Source: Cardinium endosymbiont cBtQ1 of Bemisia tabaci (GTDB lineage: Bacteria; Bacteroidota; Bacteroidia; Cytophagales; Amoebophilaceae). Taken from it: a stretch of 64,000 nucleotides of DNA. The DNA lies in assembly GCF_000689375.1 (NCBI RefSeq), contig NZ_CBQZ010000003.1, positions 1 through 64,000 on the forward strand, in the 5' to 3' direction. Shown here piece after piece: positions 1-9,584 of this stretch. A program made the translations under genes and the position numbers. The notes beneath the pieces were generated by a model. It was not told where the DNA came from. It saw nothing but the letters and a program-made list of their open reading frames with translations, and searched no databases. The number at the start of each line of letters is the position of its first letter. Position 1 is the first letter of the stretch.

Positions 1-474
1 TCATTGACAATCAAGTTTAATTTGATTCCGTAAAACCATCCAGTAGTAGTTTTACCCTTACTAGCAATTGTCTTAAATACTTTATGAGCATAAGCTCTTT
101 TTATATTACAAACCTTTATAGCGGTTGAATCCATAGAATAACAGCCTGTTCTCGTTTTAGAAAGACTTTGAGAAAAAAAGTAAGATGGAACTACTGTTCT
201 TTGAACTAGGGATATAAATCTACTATAGCTTACTAACTTGCCAAAAGTCATTAGAATGAAATTGTTGTAAATGAATATAATACAACTTAAAATTTCTAAA
301 GCCAATTACATGAAAAGCAATTAATATTGTCATTATTTCGCTCAAAATCAGTGAACATGTTCTAGTAGGTTTTCTATCTGAAGTAGGTAACAAATGTGAT
401 TCCATATAAGGCATAAATTTTATAAGAAATTCATCAACAGCGTAATATATTTCAACTAATTTTGATACATTCAT
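1..474 (-). pseudogene. IS982-family transposase, frameshifted and cut by the window edge
   Basis: Translation from 474 begins MNVSKLVEIYYAVDEF, as in the copies at 2247 and 57509. An extra C near 241-243 (cttgccaaaa, where the other copies read cttgcaaaa) shifts the frame after about 77 codons. Past the shift, DNA similarity continues to base 1, including the region that encodes the first catalytic Asp. The copy therefore cannot make a full transposase without correction. Confidence 0.85.
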
Positions 475-578
475 ATCCGGCTCCTTTGGTTTTTATGATT
501 ATTTTTCAATCCCACAAATTTAAAACACAAAGGAGCTTTTTATACTCTTTTCTTAATTTCTAATCCAAAACTGACGTT
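1..578 (-). mobile_element. IS982-family element, partial copy (type A)
   Basis: This is the transposase-start half of an IS982-family element; the rest lies beyond the left window edge. The outer terminal repeat ends at 578 and matches the termini at 2143 and 57613. The element sits in an IS5-family end (579-629), at exactly the same base as the copy at 2143-3146. Confidence 0.85.
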
Positions 579-629
579 AATACGAACTACAAACCTAATA
601 TACAAAATATTTCATGACGACACTATCTA
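579..629 (-). mobile_element. IS5-family left-end fragment
   Basis: About 50 bp is the reverse complement of 2092-2142 and also matches 56493-56543. It ends in the IS5-family terminal sequence tagatagtgtcgtcat (read on the minus strand). Only the end of the element is present in the window on this side. It forms the outer part of a nested IS5/IS982 structure. Confidence 0.8.
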
Positions 630-841
630 ATATAACCTATATATAACTATAGGCAATCTATTAAATGATACCCGTTCTGATTATGTGAAAGCATAAGTTT
701 TTATAAAAGGACAATCTGCTTTTTGTTAAGTCAACGTTTGTAATATGTCTATACTATATTGTATATAGTTACGTTTTTTAAAACAGTGCTTATCCAATAA
801 CAAGGAAATACATTCAAATAAATAACCAAAAATTAGGATAA

Positions 842-1549
842 ATGGTAGAAAATAGAGGAATAATTGTAAAACACTTGGGTTTAATAGATTATAAAGAAGC
901 GTTAGCAGTTCAAGAGGCCTATTATAAAACCATAGTTGATCAAAAACATGCGCATGGTACGGTAGATCAACTTAGTCAATCAGCAGTTTCTAATTATTTA
1001 CTTTTTTGTGAGCATCCCCCTGTATATACCTTGGGCAGAATGGGATCTATGAACCATTTATTAGTGGATACAGCTACCTTAGCAACACAGGAAATTGCCT
1101 TATATCATGTAAATAGAGGCGGAGGTATTACCTATCATGGACCGGGCCAATTGGTAGCCTATCCTATTATTGATTTAGAATTTTTTTTCACAGATATACA
1201 CCGTTATCTTCGCTTACTTGAAGCATCTGTTATAGAAATGTTGGCCCATTTCAATATTCCATCAACTAGCTTACCTGGCTTAACAGGTGTATGGTTAAAA
1301 GCAGATAAAAATAGCAAATCGTTCGACCGAAAAATTTGTTCTATTGGCATTAAGGTAAGCAGATGGATCACCATGCATGGACTAGCCATAAACGTAAATA
1401 ATAAACTGGCTCCTTTTGATCAAATTATACCCTGTGGTATAACCAAAGCAGTAACATCTATGCAACAAGAATTAAAGAAATCGATTCCTATAATGGATGT
1501 ATCGGACATTTTAGCGCAAATTATTTTAAAAAAGTTAAATTGTGTATAA
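842..1549 (+). CDS. lipB: Octanoyl-[acyl carrier protein]:protein N-octanoyltransferase (LipB)
   Basis: LipB transfers the octanoyl group from acyl-ACP to the lipoyl domains of 2-oxoacid dehydrogenases or GcvH, the first step of lipoate synthesis in the cytosol. The 235-residue protein shows the family signature RGGGITYHGPGQLVAYPI (about residues 98-115), the conserved lysine in KICSIGIKV, and the catalytic cysteine in IIPCGI near the C-terminus. The length is normal for the family. Lipoate synthesis is known from Cardinium genomes, and the gene is one of few biosynthetic functions here. It lies between inverted IS copies, so its neighbourhood is not conserved. The start at 842 follows an AT-rich leader with no clear Shine-Dalgarno sequence, as is usual in Bacteroidetes. 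Confidence 0.95.
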   Translation: MVENRGIIVKHLGLIDYKEALAVQEAYYKTIVDQKHAHGTVDQLSQSAVSNYLLFCEHPPVYTLGRMGSMNHLLVDTATLATQEIALYHVNRGGGITYHGPGQLVAYPIIDLEFFFTDIHRYLRLLEASVIEMLAHFNIPSTSLPGLTGVWLKADKNSKSFDRKICSIGIKVSRWITMHGLAINVNNKLAPFDQIIPCGITKAVTSMQQELKKSIPIMDVSDILAQIILKKLNCV

Positions 1550-1725
1550 TTTTTGTATTAAGATTTTATTTAAAATAAAGTGCCAAATATTTATATTGCC
1601 TGTATGGTTCCTAATTTACAATTACAGGGTATCTCTTTTGAATGTTGAAAACATTTAAACATAAAGATCAATGAGAAGGACCTTATCATCATGTCTTTTC
1701 CTACTTATTAATTTGCCAATGTCAG

Positions 1726-2094
1726 ATGCAACATAGAGGAGAAATTATTGAAAATGTAGTGAGAAGAAGCGGTATCTCTATTTCAGTATTAGCTGAAAAG
1801 ATAGGTATAAGTAGAAATACGCTCTACAACAGATTTAAAGAAAAAAATTTAAGCTATGACTTTATATTGACCCTGGGAAAGGTGTTGCACTATAATTTTG
1901 CAGTACATTTTCCTGAAATGAAGTCAGATAGAACACTTCCAGATGATGCCCGTACAGAATTGTTTCAACTTGAGCAGAAAGAAAATCTTCTGGAAAAGTA
2001 TAATTGGTTATTGAAGTTTTTACTGAAAAAATCGCAAGATACAGACCAACATGCTTTACGTAAGCAAATTAAAGAATTTATCAATCCTCCTTAG
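1726..2094 (+). CDS. Small HTH (XRE/Cro-like) DNA-binding protein
   Basis: A 122-residue protein with a helix-turn-helix near residues 16-50 (SISVLAEKIGISRNTLYNRF), followed by a charged, probably coiled C-terminal half (FQLEQKENLLEKYNWLLKF). It is likely a cytosolic DNA-binding regulator; the target is unknown. It lies 176 bp behind lipB on the same strand, without evidence of co-regulation. The stop codon TAG (2092-2094) coincides with the first bases of the IS5-family terminal repeat. The original C-terminus may therefore have been cut and capped by the IS insertion. Confidence 0.75.
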   Translation: MQHRGEIIENVVRRSGISISVLAEKIGISRNTLYNRFKEKNLSYDFILTLGKVLHYNFAVHFPEMKSDRTLPDDARTELFQLEQKENLLEKYNWLLKFLLKKSQDTDQHALRKQIKEFINPP

Positions 2095-2142
2095 ATAGTG
2101 TCGTCATGAAATATTTTGTATATTAGGTTTGTAGTTCGTATA

Positions 2143-3146
2143 AACGTCAGTTTTGGATTAGAAATTAAGAAAAGAGTATAAAAAGCTCCTTTGTGTTTTA
2201 AATTTGTGGGATTGAAAAATAATCATAAAAACCAAAGGAGCCGGATATGAATGTATCAAAATTAGTTGAAATATATTACGCTGTTGATGAATTTCTTATA
2301 AAATTTATGCCTTATATGGAATCACATTTGTTACCTACTTCAGATAGAAAACCTACTAGAACATGTTCACTGATTTTGAGCGAAATAATGACAATATTAA
2401 TTGCTTTTCATGTAATTGGCTTTAGAAATTTTAAGTTGTATTATATTCATTTACAACAATTTCATTCTAATGACTTTTGCAAGTTAGTAAGTTATAGTAG
2501 ATTTATATCCCTAGTTCAAAGAACAGTAGTTCCATTTTACTTTTTTTCTCAAAGTCTTTCTAAAACGAGAACAGGCTGTTATTTTATGGATTCAACCGCT
2601 ATAAAGGTTTGTAATATAAAAAGAGCTTATGCTCATAAAGTATTTAAGACAATTGCTAGTAAAGGTAAAACTACTACTGGATGGTTTTACGGAATCAAAT
2701 TAAACTTGATTGTCAATGATTTAGGAGAAATTATGAATTTTTCTCTTACTACAGGTAAGTCCAATGATAGATGGCCAGTAGAAAACTTATGTAAAAATTT
2801 GATCGGAAAAGTATTTGCTGATAAAGGCTACTTGAGTAAAGAATTATTTGAAAAACTTATGGGAAAAGGCATAGAACTGATTACTCAAATCAGAAAAAAT
2901 AATGAAAAATAGCTTTCATGCCTATCTGGGATAGGCTAATGCTTCGAAAGAGATCTATCATTGAAACCATTATCGATCAGCTTAAAAATATTAGTCAGAT
3001 AGAACACTCCAGGCATAGAAGTATACCTAATTTTATTGTCAATTTAATAGCTGGTATTACAGCTTATTCACTAAAAGAGAAAAAACCGGACTATAGATAA
3101 TATATATACAACTAGTTTACAATAAGTCTAATCCGAAACTCACGTT
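2143..3146 (+). mobile_element. IS982-family element (type A), inside an IS5 leader
   Basis: Termini aacgtcagttttggattag (2143) and, inverted, aacgtgagtttcggattag (3146) give terminal repeats of about 19 bp with two mismatches. The flanking tetranucleotides are tata (2139-2142) and tatt (3147-3150), compatible with a 4-bp target duplication carrying one change. The length is 1004 bp, about 3 bp over the inferred intact length, in line with three one-base insertions in the transposase. Confidence 0.85.
2247..3125 (+). pseudogene. IS982-family transposase with three indels
   Basis: The reading frame is open for 221 codons with the DDE-type features MDSTAIKVC, KLNLIVND and FADKGYLSKELF. Two one-base insertions at about 2898-2913 then break it, relative to the copy at 56633-57509. 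The rest continues in another frame from 2918 ([20 protein letters not shown]). A further extra base near 3090 changes the last residues (KKPDYR instead of KKPAIDNIYTTG). It is a non-functional copy unless the indels are assembly errors. Confidence 0.85.
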
Positions 3147-3187
3147 TATTATATTTTTAGATTAATAAGATCAATTATATTCCTAAG

Positions 3188-3952
3188 ATGTCTAAATGGA
3201 TTCACCGTCATGATATTTCAGACAAAGTATGGTCTATTTTATCACCTCTACTTCCAGGTCAACAAGGAGGTTGGGGAGCTGTTGCCAAAGATAATAGGCT
3301 GTTTATTAATGCAGTATTTTGGATTTTACGTACAGGATCTCCTTGGCGTGATCTTCCATCTAGCTATGGGGATTGGAAAAACACCCATCGTAGATTTTCT
3401 CGCTGGAGAGATAATGGTATATGGGAAAGGATCTTAGAGAGACTAATTAATAATCCTGATTTTAAATGGCTTATGATTGATTCTACTTATATAAAAGTAC
3501 ATATGCATGGAACGGGTGCGAAAGGAGGAAACCAATTTATGAGTCGAACAAAAGGGGGCTTAATACGAAGCTACATTTGGCCGTGGATGCGTCTGGTATG
3601 CCGGTCAGAGCTATTATCACAGAAGGTACCAGAGCTGATTGTAGCCAATCTACATATCTTATTGAAGGGATAACTCCAAAGCATTTGTTAGCAGACCGCG
3701 CCTATGATACCGATAAAATCATTAAATATGCTAGAGAAAAAGGTATTGTTCCTGTTATCCCTACCCAAAAAAAACAGAAAAATAAAGCGTGATTTTGACA
3801 AAAATCTATATAAATTCCGACATCTTGTTGAAAATATGTTTCTCAAAATTAAGCAATGGAGAGGAATCTCCACTAGGTATGCAAAAAACACAGCATCATT
3901 CTTGGCAGCTGTCCAAATTAGATGTATCCATCTATGGGCTAACTTCTTATGA
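3188..3952 (+). pseudogene. IS5-family (IS427-like) transposase, two opposite frameshifts
   Basis: The N-terminal part matches the IS5/IS427-type DDE transposase pattern: WSILSPLLPGQ, FWILRTGSPWRDLP, and DSTYIKVHMHGTGAKGGN with the first catalytic Asp. Near 3561 one A appears missing (ggcttaatacg where ggcttaaatacg is expected) and the frame moves to the one containing KLHLAVDASGMPV and LADRAYD. Near 3760 one base is extra and the original frame returns with KNRKIKRDFDKN and FRHLVENMFLKIKQWRG, giving the last catalytic Glu. All three catalytic regions are recognisable but split over two frames. Confidence 0.8.
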
Positions 3953-3969
3953 CGACATTATATAGGTAA

Positions 3970-3999
3970 TTGGATAAAAAACAAAAAGTATTATATTTG
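3970..3999 (+). promoter_or_regulatory. Possible Bacteroidetes-type promoter before ndk
   Basis: TTG at 3970-3972 and tatatttg at 3992-3999 match the Bacteroidetes -33 (TTG) and -7 (TAnnTTTG) pattern with 19 bp between. It lies just outside the IS5 right end and about 150 bp upstream of ndk. Such motifs arise by chance in AT-rich DNA, so this is only a candidate. Confidence 0.35.
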
Positions 4000-4151
4000 T
4001 CTTTATACAAAAAAGCTGACTAAGCTATTCCCTTATTGAAAATCTAATTTATTGGTAGATAGGGTTAATCATACATCAACTAGAAAAGTGCGAAAGTGTT
4101 CTAGGTTTCAGTACACAACGAACAAATGCAATCTTAGTAACCCTTAATCAA

Positions 4152-4601
4152 ATGAACAGAACACAAGGAAAATATACATTTTCAATGATTAAGCCCGATG
4201 CAGTTCAAGCCAATCATATTGGTGCCATTCTTTCTATGATCGAAAAAGCAGGTTTTTCCATAGATGCCATCACTATGCTTCAGTTAACGCCAATTGTTGC
4301 GGAACATTTTTATGCTGTCCATTCAGATCGCCCTTTCTACAAAGCTCTGTGTGCATTCATAGCTTCTGCCCCTGTAGTAGCTATGGTTTTACAAAAAGAG
4401 AACGCTGTAGCAGATCTACGGAAACTAATGGGCGCTACTAATCCAGGAGAAGCCGCTGAGGGTACCATTAGAAAAATATTTGCTACTTCTATTGACTATA
4501 ACGCTATTCATGGCTCAGATTCAGATGAAACAGCTGCATTGGAAAGTTCTTTTTTTTTCCCTGGTCGTGACCTCCTTGTAAAAAAAATCTCTACCATATA
4601 G
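4152..4601 (+). CDS. ndk: Nucleoside diphosphate kinase
   Basis: Ndk transfers the gamma-phosphate between nucleoside triphosphates and diphosphates through a phosphohistidine, in the cytosol. The 149-residue protein begins with the typical [11 protein letters not shown] strand and contains the active-site histidine in NAIHGSDS, preceded by [14 protein letters not shown]. Family length is about 140-150 residues, so it is complete. It stands alone between an IS remnant and mnmG. In an organism that takes up host nucleotides through ATP/ADP translocases, Ndk would balance the triphosphate pool (inference). Confidence 0.96.
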   Translation: MNRTQGKYTFSMIKPDAVQANHIGAILSMIEKAGFSIDAITMLQLTPIVAEHFYAVHSDRPFYKALCAFIASAPVVAMVLQKENAVADLRKLMGATNPGEAAEGTIRKIFATSIDYNAIHGSDSDETAALESSFFFPGRDLLVKKISTI

Positions 4602-4846
4602 GATGCCCATAGTCAATATATCCTTTATTAACAAGCTAAGCGGTCCGATGGATTCGTAACGTTTTTGTGCTTTCTGTAATTTAATTTTATTTTTTTTGAT
4701 AAAAATATTTCACCTCTAGTTCGATCTTTTTAAGCAATCATATTGGTCCCATTCATTTACAATAGGTTGCTCGTTCAGTAATCAGGCTACACCAATAAAT
4801 TGTCCTTAAATGGTCTATTTTCTGCTTTAGCAAATTATTAGTGATA

Positions 4847-4862
4847 TGTTTCACGTGGAACA
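4847..4862. promoter_or_regulatory. parS: parS-like centromere site (ParB binding)
   Basis: The 16-mer TGTTTCACGTGGAACA differs by one base from the widely conserved bacterial parS palindrome TGTTTCACGTGAAACA. It lies 11 bp before the chosen mnmG start and about 2.2 kb from parA/parB, the usual neighbourhood for parS. ParB nucleates on such sites to load chromosome-partition complexes. Confidence 0.8.
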
Positions 4863-4873
4863 TTTTTAAATTT

Positions 4874-6736
4874 ATGGTACTTGAATATGATATTATTGTA
4901 GTAGGTGGTGGCCATGCAGGTTGTGAGGCTGCTACAGCTGCTGCAAAATTAGGTGCTAAAGTTTTATTGGTTACGATGAACTTGCAGACAATTGGTCAAA
5001 TGTCTTGCAATCCAGCTATGGGAGGTATTGCAAAGGGGCAGCTTATTCGGGAAATAGATGCCTTAGGAGGATCCTCTGGCATTATAGCAGATCAGTCGGC
5101 TATTCAATTTAAGATGTTAAATACCTCAAAAGGGCCAGCAATGTGGAGTCCTCGGACACAAAACGATCGAGGATTATTTTCAATATGTTGGCGCAGGGCG
5201 CTTGAATCATTGCCCAATCTAGATTTTTGGCAAGATACAGTGGTCTCATTACTAGTAAAAAATGGAAAGGCAGAGGGTATTCAAACTGCATTAGGTATTA
5301 CAATAAAGGGTTCCGCTGTAATTTTAACCAATGGTACTTTTTTAAATGGAATAATCCATATTGGTGCAAAAAAAATGGCTGGTGGTCGTTCTGCAGAAAG
5401 GGCTGCTACGGGTATAACAGAACAACTGCAAAAATTGGGTTTTCAAACAGGAAGGATGAAAACAGGAACCTCACCCCGTGTAGATGGTAGAACATTAGAC
5501 TACAATAAAATGGAAAAACAACCAGGCGATCCTGTGCCAGGGAACTTTTCTTTTTTAAATACTACTCCGCTTATAAAGCAAAAGAATTGTTATATTACGT
5601 ATACCAATCCAACTGTCCACAACCTTATTAAGGATAATTTAGCAGATGTCCCTATCTACAATGGGCAAATTCAAAGCACAGGTCCCCGTTATTGCCCTTC
5701 TATCGAAGATAAAGTGTATAGATTTGCAGATAAAGAGCGCCATCAAATTTTTGTGGAGCCAGAAGGATGGCATACTATTCAAGTCTATGTAAATGGACTA
5801 TCTACCTCATTAGCAGAAGCTATTCAATTAAAAATGCTAAGGGCTATCGCTGGCTTTGAAAAAGTAAAAATGATCTGCCCTGGTTATGCCATTGAATACG
5901 ATTATTTTCCTCCTACACAGTTGCACTATACACTAGAAACCCAATTAATTCAAAATCTATACTTTGCAGGGCAAATCAATGGAACAACTGGTTATGAAGA
6001 AGCCGCCTGTCAGGGCTTAATGGCAGGGATCAATGCCTATAGAAAGATCCATGAACTTAGTCAAGTAGTATTCAAAAGATCTGAAGCTTATATTGGCGTT
6101 TTAATAGATGATTTAGTGGGCAAAGGAACAGAGGAACCTTATCGAATGTTTACATCGCGGGCTGAATTTCGTATTTTACTCAGGCAAGATAATGCAGACT
6201 TGCGTTTAACAGAATTGGGGTATGCGATAGGATTGGCTGATGAAGAAAGACTTCAAAAAGTATATAAAAAGAAAAAAGCACTGGTTTCTATCTTTGATTT
6301 TTTAAAAAAATGGAAGATACAGCCAGAAATGATTAATCCAGTCTTAGCAGCACAAGGTGCAAGTTTAATAGATATTCCACAATATGCTGATGGGTTGTTA
6401 AAAAGACCAGAGGTTAATTTGAATGATCTGCTTCAATTGGATAAAGAGCAAAGCAATGCACTATCTACTTATGGACAAGAAGTGTTGCAACAAGCGAACA
6501 TTCAGGTTAAATATGAAAATTATTTTCAAAAAGAAAAAGACCTTGTAGAAAAAATGGAACAATTGGAACATTATACCATTCCACTTGATTTTAATTATAC
6601 AAAACTTAAGGCAATCTCTGCAGAAGGATTAGAAAAACTTCAAAAAGTAAGACCGAGTACCTTAGGACAAGCTTCACGAATAAGCGGTGTGCGTCCGGCT
6701 GATATCTCTATTTTAATGGTTTATTTAGGACGGTAA
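4874..6736 (+). CDS. mnmG: tRNA uridine 5-carboxymethylaminomethyl modification enzyme MnmG (GidA)
   Basis: MnmG is the FAD-dependent partner of MnmE that modifies the wobble uridine of certain tRNAs. The 620-residue protein has the N-terminal FAD motif [11 protein letters not shown], the conserved [26 protein letters not shown], the second FAD segment [15 protein letters not shown], and the C-terminal [23 protein letters not shown] at 4841 would extend the frame, but the extra codons run through the parS-like site. The ATG at 4874 ([12 protein letters not shown]) matches the family start. Its position beside parA/parB is the classical gidA-parAB arrangement. A strong hairpin follows at 6752. 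Confidence 0.97.
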   Translation: MVLEYDIIVVGGGHAGCEAATAAAKLGAKVLLVTMNLQTIGQMSCNPAMGGIAKGQLIREIDALGGSSGIIADQSAIQFKMLNTSKGPAMWSPRTQNDRGLFSICWRRALESLPNLDFWQDTVVSLLVKNGKAEGIQTALGITIKGSAVILTNGTFLNGIIHIGAKKMAGGRSAERAATGITEQLQKLGFQTGRMKTGTSPRVDGRTLDYNKMEKQPGDPVPGNFSFLNTTPLIKQKNCYITYTNPTVHNLIKDNLADVPIYNGQIQSTGPRYCPSIEDKVYRFADKERHQIFVEPEGWHTIQVYVNGLSTSLAEAIQLKMLRAIAGFEKVKMICPGYAIEYDYFPPTQLHYTLETQLIQNLYFAGQINGTTGYEEAACQGLMAGINAYRKIHELSQVVFKRSEAYIGVLIDDLVGKGTEEPYRMFTSRAEFRILLRQDNADLRLTELGYAIGLADEERLQKVYKKKKALVSIFDFLKKWKIQPEMINPVLAAQGASLIDIPQYADGLLKRPEVNLNDLLQLDKEQSNALSTYGQEVLQQANIQVKYENYFQKEKDLVEKMEQLEHYTIPLDFNYTKLKAISAEGLEKLQKVRPSTLGQASRISGVRPADISILMVYLGR

Positions 6737-6751
6737 TCAAAACAGTTACAT

Positions 6752-6800
6752 CTCAAAACTAGACAAAATAGCTTAATAAGCTATTTTGTCTAGTTTTGAG
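6752..6800 (+). terminator. Long perfect hairpin behind mnmG
   Basis: Two 24-base arms (6752-6775 and 6777-6800) are exact inverted repeats, beginning ctcaaaactagacaaaatag, separated by one base in the strict palindrome. It starts 16 bp behind the mnmG stop and probably ends that transcript. There is no clear T-run, so it could also act as a 3' stabilising structure. Confidence 0.75.
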
Positions 6801-7103
6801 TATATTCCTGCACAGATGGAACATATATCTTGTATAAAGCAAGTCGTACATTTTTAAATATACTTTTTTGATATATTTTATTTTTTTCATAGATTGTAGG
6901 CCAGCACATCATATAATGTGGTAATCATACGGTGATAAAATCCGTTTATGGTTTATTCCTTATTATTTTCTTTGGTATATATTAAATATTGGTTTTGTTT
7001 TCTTAGTTGCGGAGTTTCTTCTGTAATCAAGGAGTAAAAAATAAAGATTTGGGGCTATTTATGTATAATTTGTAAAATTTATGCGAATAAATCGCAGTAT
7101 AAT
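6801..7103. other. Intergenic region before parA
   Basis: About 300 bp of AT-rich DNA with no supportable gene. It presumably carries the parA promoter. A TTG (7049-7051) and tataatttg (7064-7072) are near the Bacteroidetes promoter pattern but one base too long to fit well. Confidence 0.4.
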
Positions 7104-7883
7104 ATGGGAAAAATCATAGCGATTGTAAATCAAAAAGGTGGGGTTGGCAAAACAACTACTGCTATAAACCTAGCAGCAAGTCTTGCTATTTTAGAAAAAA
7201 AAACTCTTCTGATTGATATTGATCCACAGGCAAATGCAACTTCTGGTGTGGGGATTAAGCCAGAAGAAGTAGCACACAGTATCTATGAATGCATTGTAGA
7301 GACTGTAGATCCCAAGCTGTTGATTCAAGCTACCGCTATACCCAATTTAGATCTTTTGCCTTCTCATATCAACTTAGTAGGTGCAGAAGTAGAGATGGTA
7401 AGCTTTAGGAATAGAGAAGGTCGCATCAAATTGGCTTTAAAGTCCATAACGTCGATTTATGATTACATCATAGTAGATTGTGCACCCTCTTTAGGCTTAA
7501 TCACCATCAATGCACTTACCGCTGCAGATTCTTTAATTATACCCGTTCAGTGTGAATACTTTGCATTAGAAGGGTTAGGAAAGCTATTAAATACAACTAA
7601 AATTATTCAATCTCGCTTGAATCCTAATCTCGAAATAGAGGGCATATTGATGACGATGTATGATGCAAGGCTTCGTTTGGCCAACCAAATTGTAGCAGAG
7701 GTCAAAAAGCATTTTCAATGCATGGTTTTTGAAACCATTATTCCAAGAAATATTAAATTAAGTGAGGCACCAAGTTTTGGTATGCCGGCAATTATTTATG
7801 ATGCAGATAGTAAAGGTGCGGTTAGCTATCTTAGGCTTGCTGAAGAAATCACAGGTGGCGTTAGAAATAATAAAATTCATTAA
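7104..7883 (+). CDS. parA: Chromosome partition ATPase ParA (Soj)
   Basis: ParA is a deviant-Walker ATPase that works with ParB-parS complexes on the nucleoid to segregate the origin region. The 259-residue protein begins [19 protein letters not shown], with the deviant P-loop (KGGVGKTT) at residues 10-17. It also has [11 protein letters not shown] (Walker A') and [11 protein letters not shown] (Walker B). Length is typical for a chromosomal Soj. It is followed after 3 bp by parB and then a DUF5683 gene, a usual Bacteroidetes operon. Confidence 0.96.
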   Translation: MGKIIAIVNQKGGVGKTTTAINLAASLAILEKKTLLIDIDPQANATSGVGIKPEEVAHSIYECIVETVDPKLLIQATAIPNLDLLPSHINLVGAEVEMVSFRNREGRIKLALKSITSIYDYIIVDCAPSLGLITINALTAADSLIIPVQCEYFALEGLGKLLNTTKIIQSRLNPNLEIEGILMTMYDARLRLANQIVAEVKKHFQCMVFETIIPRNIKLSEAPSFGMPAIIYDADSKGAVSYLRLAEEITGGVRNNKIH

Positions 7884-7886
7884 ATT

Positions 7887-8789
7887 ATGGAGCCTACAAA
7901 AGGGAATCGCGTCTTAGGTAGAGGGTTAAGTGCTTTGTTGCAAGGTGCCCATACAGAAACATCTCTTAATACTTCTGACCATTTTTTTAAAATGATTCAG
8001 ATTGCATCGATTGCTACCAATCCTTGCCAACCTCGACAAGATTTTAACCAAGCAACACTTGATGAGTTAAGTGCCTCCATAAGGTTGCACGGGATTATAC
8101 AACCGCTTACTGTTCGTAAATTAAGCAATCATACCTATCAGTTAATAGCTGGTGAAAGGCGTTTGCGTGCAGCTAAATTAGCAGGCTTAGAAGAGGTACC
8201 TACTTATATACGTTGCACGGATAATCTCCATATGCTAGAGGTTGCGCTTATTGAAAATATCCAACGTGATGCATTGAACGCAGTTGAAATTGCGTTGAGC
8301 TACCAACGTTTGCTGACAGATTGCAAACTTACACAAGAAGCATTAGCTGAACGGGTTGGAAAAGATAGAACTACTGTAAATAATTACCTTCGTTTGCTTA
8401 AATTGCCACCTGATATTCAAATTGCGCTTCGAGACCAAAAAATTTCTATGGGTCATGCAAGAGCGCTGATTAATTTGCAAACACCAGAAATCCAGTTAAG
8501 TTATCTAAAAAAGATACTCGAAGACGCTCTTTCTGTACGAGAAGTCGAAAAATTGGTGCAAGACCTCTCTGCCATTGGCCATTTGAAAAAGCCAACTACT
8601 AAAATACAACTTAATCCTTCTTTTAAAAGAAAGTTACAAAACACAACGCATCAATTAAGCCAGCAATTTAATACAAAAGTAATTATCAAAGCAGATACAG
8701 AAAAACAAGGAGAAATTAAGATCTTATTTTCTTCTGAGGAAGAACTAGGAAGAATTTTGGCTATTATTTCAAATATAAAACAAGAATGA
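7887..8789 (+). CDS. parB: Chromosome partition protein ParB (Spo0J)
   Basis: ParB is a CTP-dependent clamp that loads at parS. The 300-residue protein has the N-terminal domain with NPCQPRQDF, GIIQPLTVR, and the CTP-binding motifs GERRLRAAKLAG and ENIQRDALNAVE. A central HTH follows (TQEALAERVGKDRTTVNNYL), then a C-terminal dimerisation region. It sits 3 bp behind parA and overlaps the next gene by 4 bp (ATGA), indicating translational coupling. The probable binding site is at 4847-4862. Confidence 0.96.
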   Translation: MEPTKGNRVLGRGLSALLQGAHTETSLNTSDHFFKMIQIASIATNPCQPRQDFNQATLDELSASIRLHGIIQPLTVRKLSNHTYQLIAGERRLRAAKLAGLEEVPTYIRCTDNLHMLEVALIENIQRDALNAVEIALSYQRLLTDCKLTQEALAERVGKDRTTVNNYLRLLKLPPDIQIALRDQKISMGHARALINLQTPEIQLSYLKKILEDALSVREVEKLVQDLSAIGHLKKPTTKIQLNPSFKRKLQNTTHQLSQQFNTKVIIKADTEKQGEIKILFSSEEELGRILAIISNIKQE

Positions 8790-9382
8790 AAAAGTTCTAT
8801 CCTTTTTTTTTAAGCGTAATGGGATTTTTTTTATTTCCTTATCTAAGTTGGGCTGTTGCCCCACGGGATAAATCTATTGTATGGAATGTGATTAACCACC
8901 CCTTTAGACCTTTATATTTTATACACAATACATCTGATCTTTCTTCTAAAAAGATAGAAGAAAGACCATTGTGGTCTAAAACCATGCCTACAGAAACCAT
9001 GGTACAACGCGCGTGGATTACTTCTATGGTGGTTCCTGGCTTAGGGCAAATTTATAATAAAGATTACTGGAAAGTGCCCTGCCTTTATTTGGGCTTTGCT
9101 TTGGTTGGCTATAAAATCTACTCCGAACATCAACAAATGCACAAATATAACCGAACGCTTCTTTTTGATGCCAATAATCAATCTGAGCGAGTTCCTGCGT
9201 ATACCAAAAAACGTATTCGGGAATGTCAACGCACGCGTGATCTATTTATTATAATTGCTAGTGCTTGGTATATATTGAATATATTTGACGCTTATGCAGG
9301 CGCACATGATAAAACAGTGAATTTTATAGATGATATTGGGACCACATCAACTGATTTACGACAAAACAACCATCTGAAATAA
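8786..9382 (+). CDS. DUF5683-type membrane protein, third gene of the parAB operon
   Basis: A 198-residue protein with an N-terminal signal or membrane segment (FFLSVMGFFLFPYLSWAVA). A conserved core follows, WITSMVVPGLGQIYNKDYWKVP, then hydrophobic stretches near residues 105-117 and 150-165 (FIIIASAWYILNIFDAYAGAH). The VPGLGQIYN...DAY.DAH-like layout matches DUF5683 proteins, commonly encoded behind parB in Bacteroidetes. Function unknown. The 4-bp overlap with parB supports one transcript. Confidence 0.8.
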   Translation: MKKFYPFFLSVMGFFLFPYLSWAVAPRDKSIVWNVINHPFRPLYFIHNTSDLSSKKIEERPLWSKTMPTETMVQRAWITSMVVPGLGQIYNKDYWKVPCLYLGFALVGYKIYSEHQQMHKYNRTLLFDANNQSERVPAYTKKRIRECQRTRDLFIIIASAWYILNIFDAYAGAHDKTVNFIDDIGTTSTDLRQNNHLK

Positions 9383-9491
9383 ATGGATCTGTTGCTCTTA
9401 CATAGAAAAATTAATAGAAAAATGTATAAGACGTTTGTAGCAGGTTGATATAGTTTTCCCTATTTTTTGAGGCCATTCCAATAGAAAATTT

Positions 9492-9530
9492 GGCTCTGTC
9501 GTATCTGTTAAAAACAGCATTAAATTAAGG
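9492..9530 (+). mobile_element. Decayed IS6-family-like end
   Basis: ggctctgtcgtatctgtta and the following bases resemble the end seen on the minus strand at 23042 and 57692 (ggttctgtcgcatttgttt, then a TTAAATTAAG stretch). No transposase remains. The similarity is imperfect. Confidence 0.45.
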
Positions 9531-9584
9531 TCGTACGTTTTATTATAGATTATCTGAATTAAAGAGCTGGAATAAGATCGCATT

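Larger units (their letters stand above)
2092..3960 (+). mobile_element. IS5-family element interrupted by an IS982 insertion
   Basis: Left end tagatagtgtcgtcatgaa at 2092 and right end (reverse-complemented) tataatgtcgtcataagaa at about 3942-3960 form an imperfect terminal inverted repeat. The leader between the left end and the transposase start is split by the IS982 copy at 2143-3146. The unsplit leader can be read in reverse at 56467-56543, which confirms the join. The transposase (3188-3952) is frameshifted, so the element is inactive. Confidence 0.8.

Noticed and set aside
4841-4873. GTG start extending mnmG by 11 residues
   Set aside because: The extension translates the parS-like site and has no counterpart in MnmG families; ATG 4874 fits.
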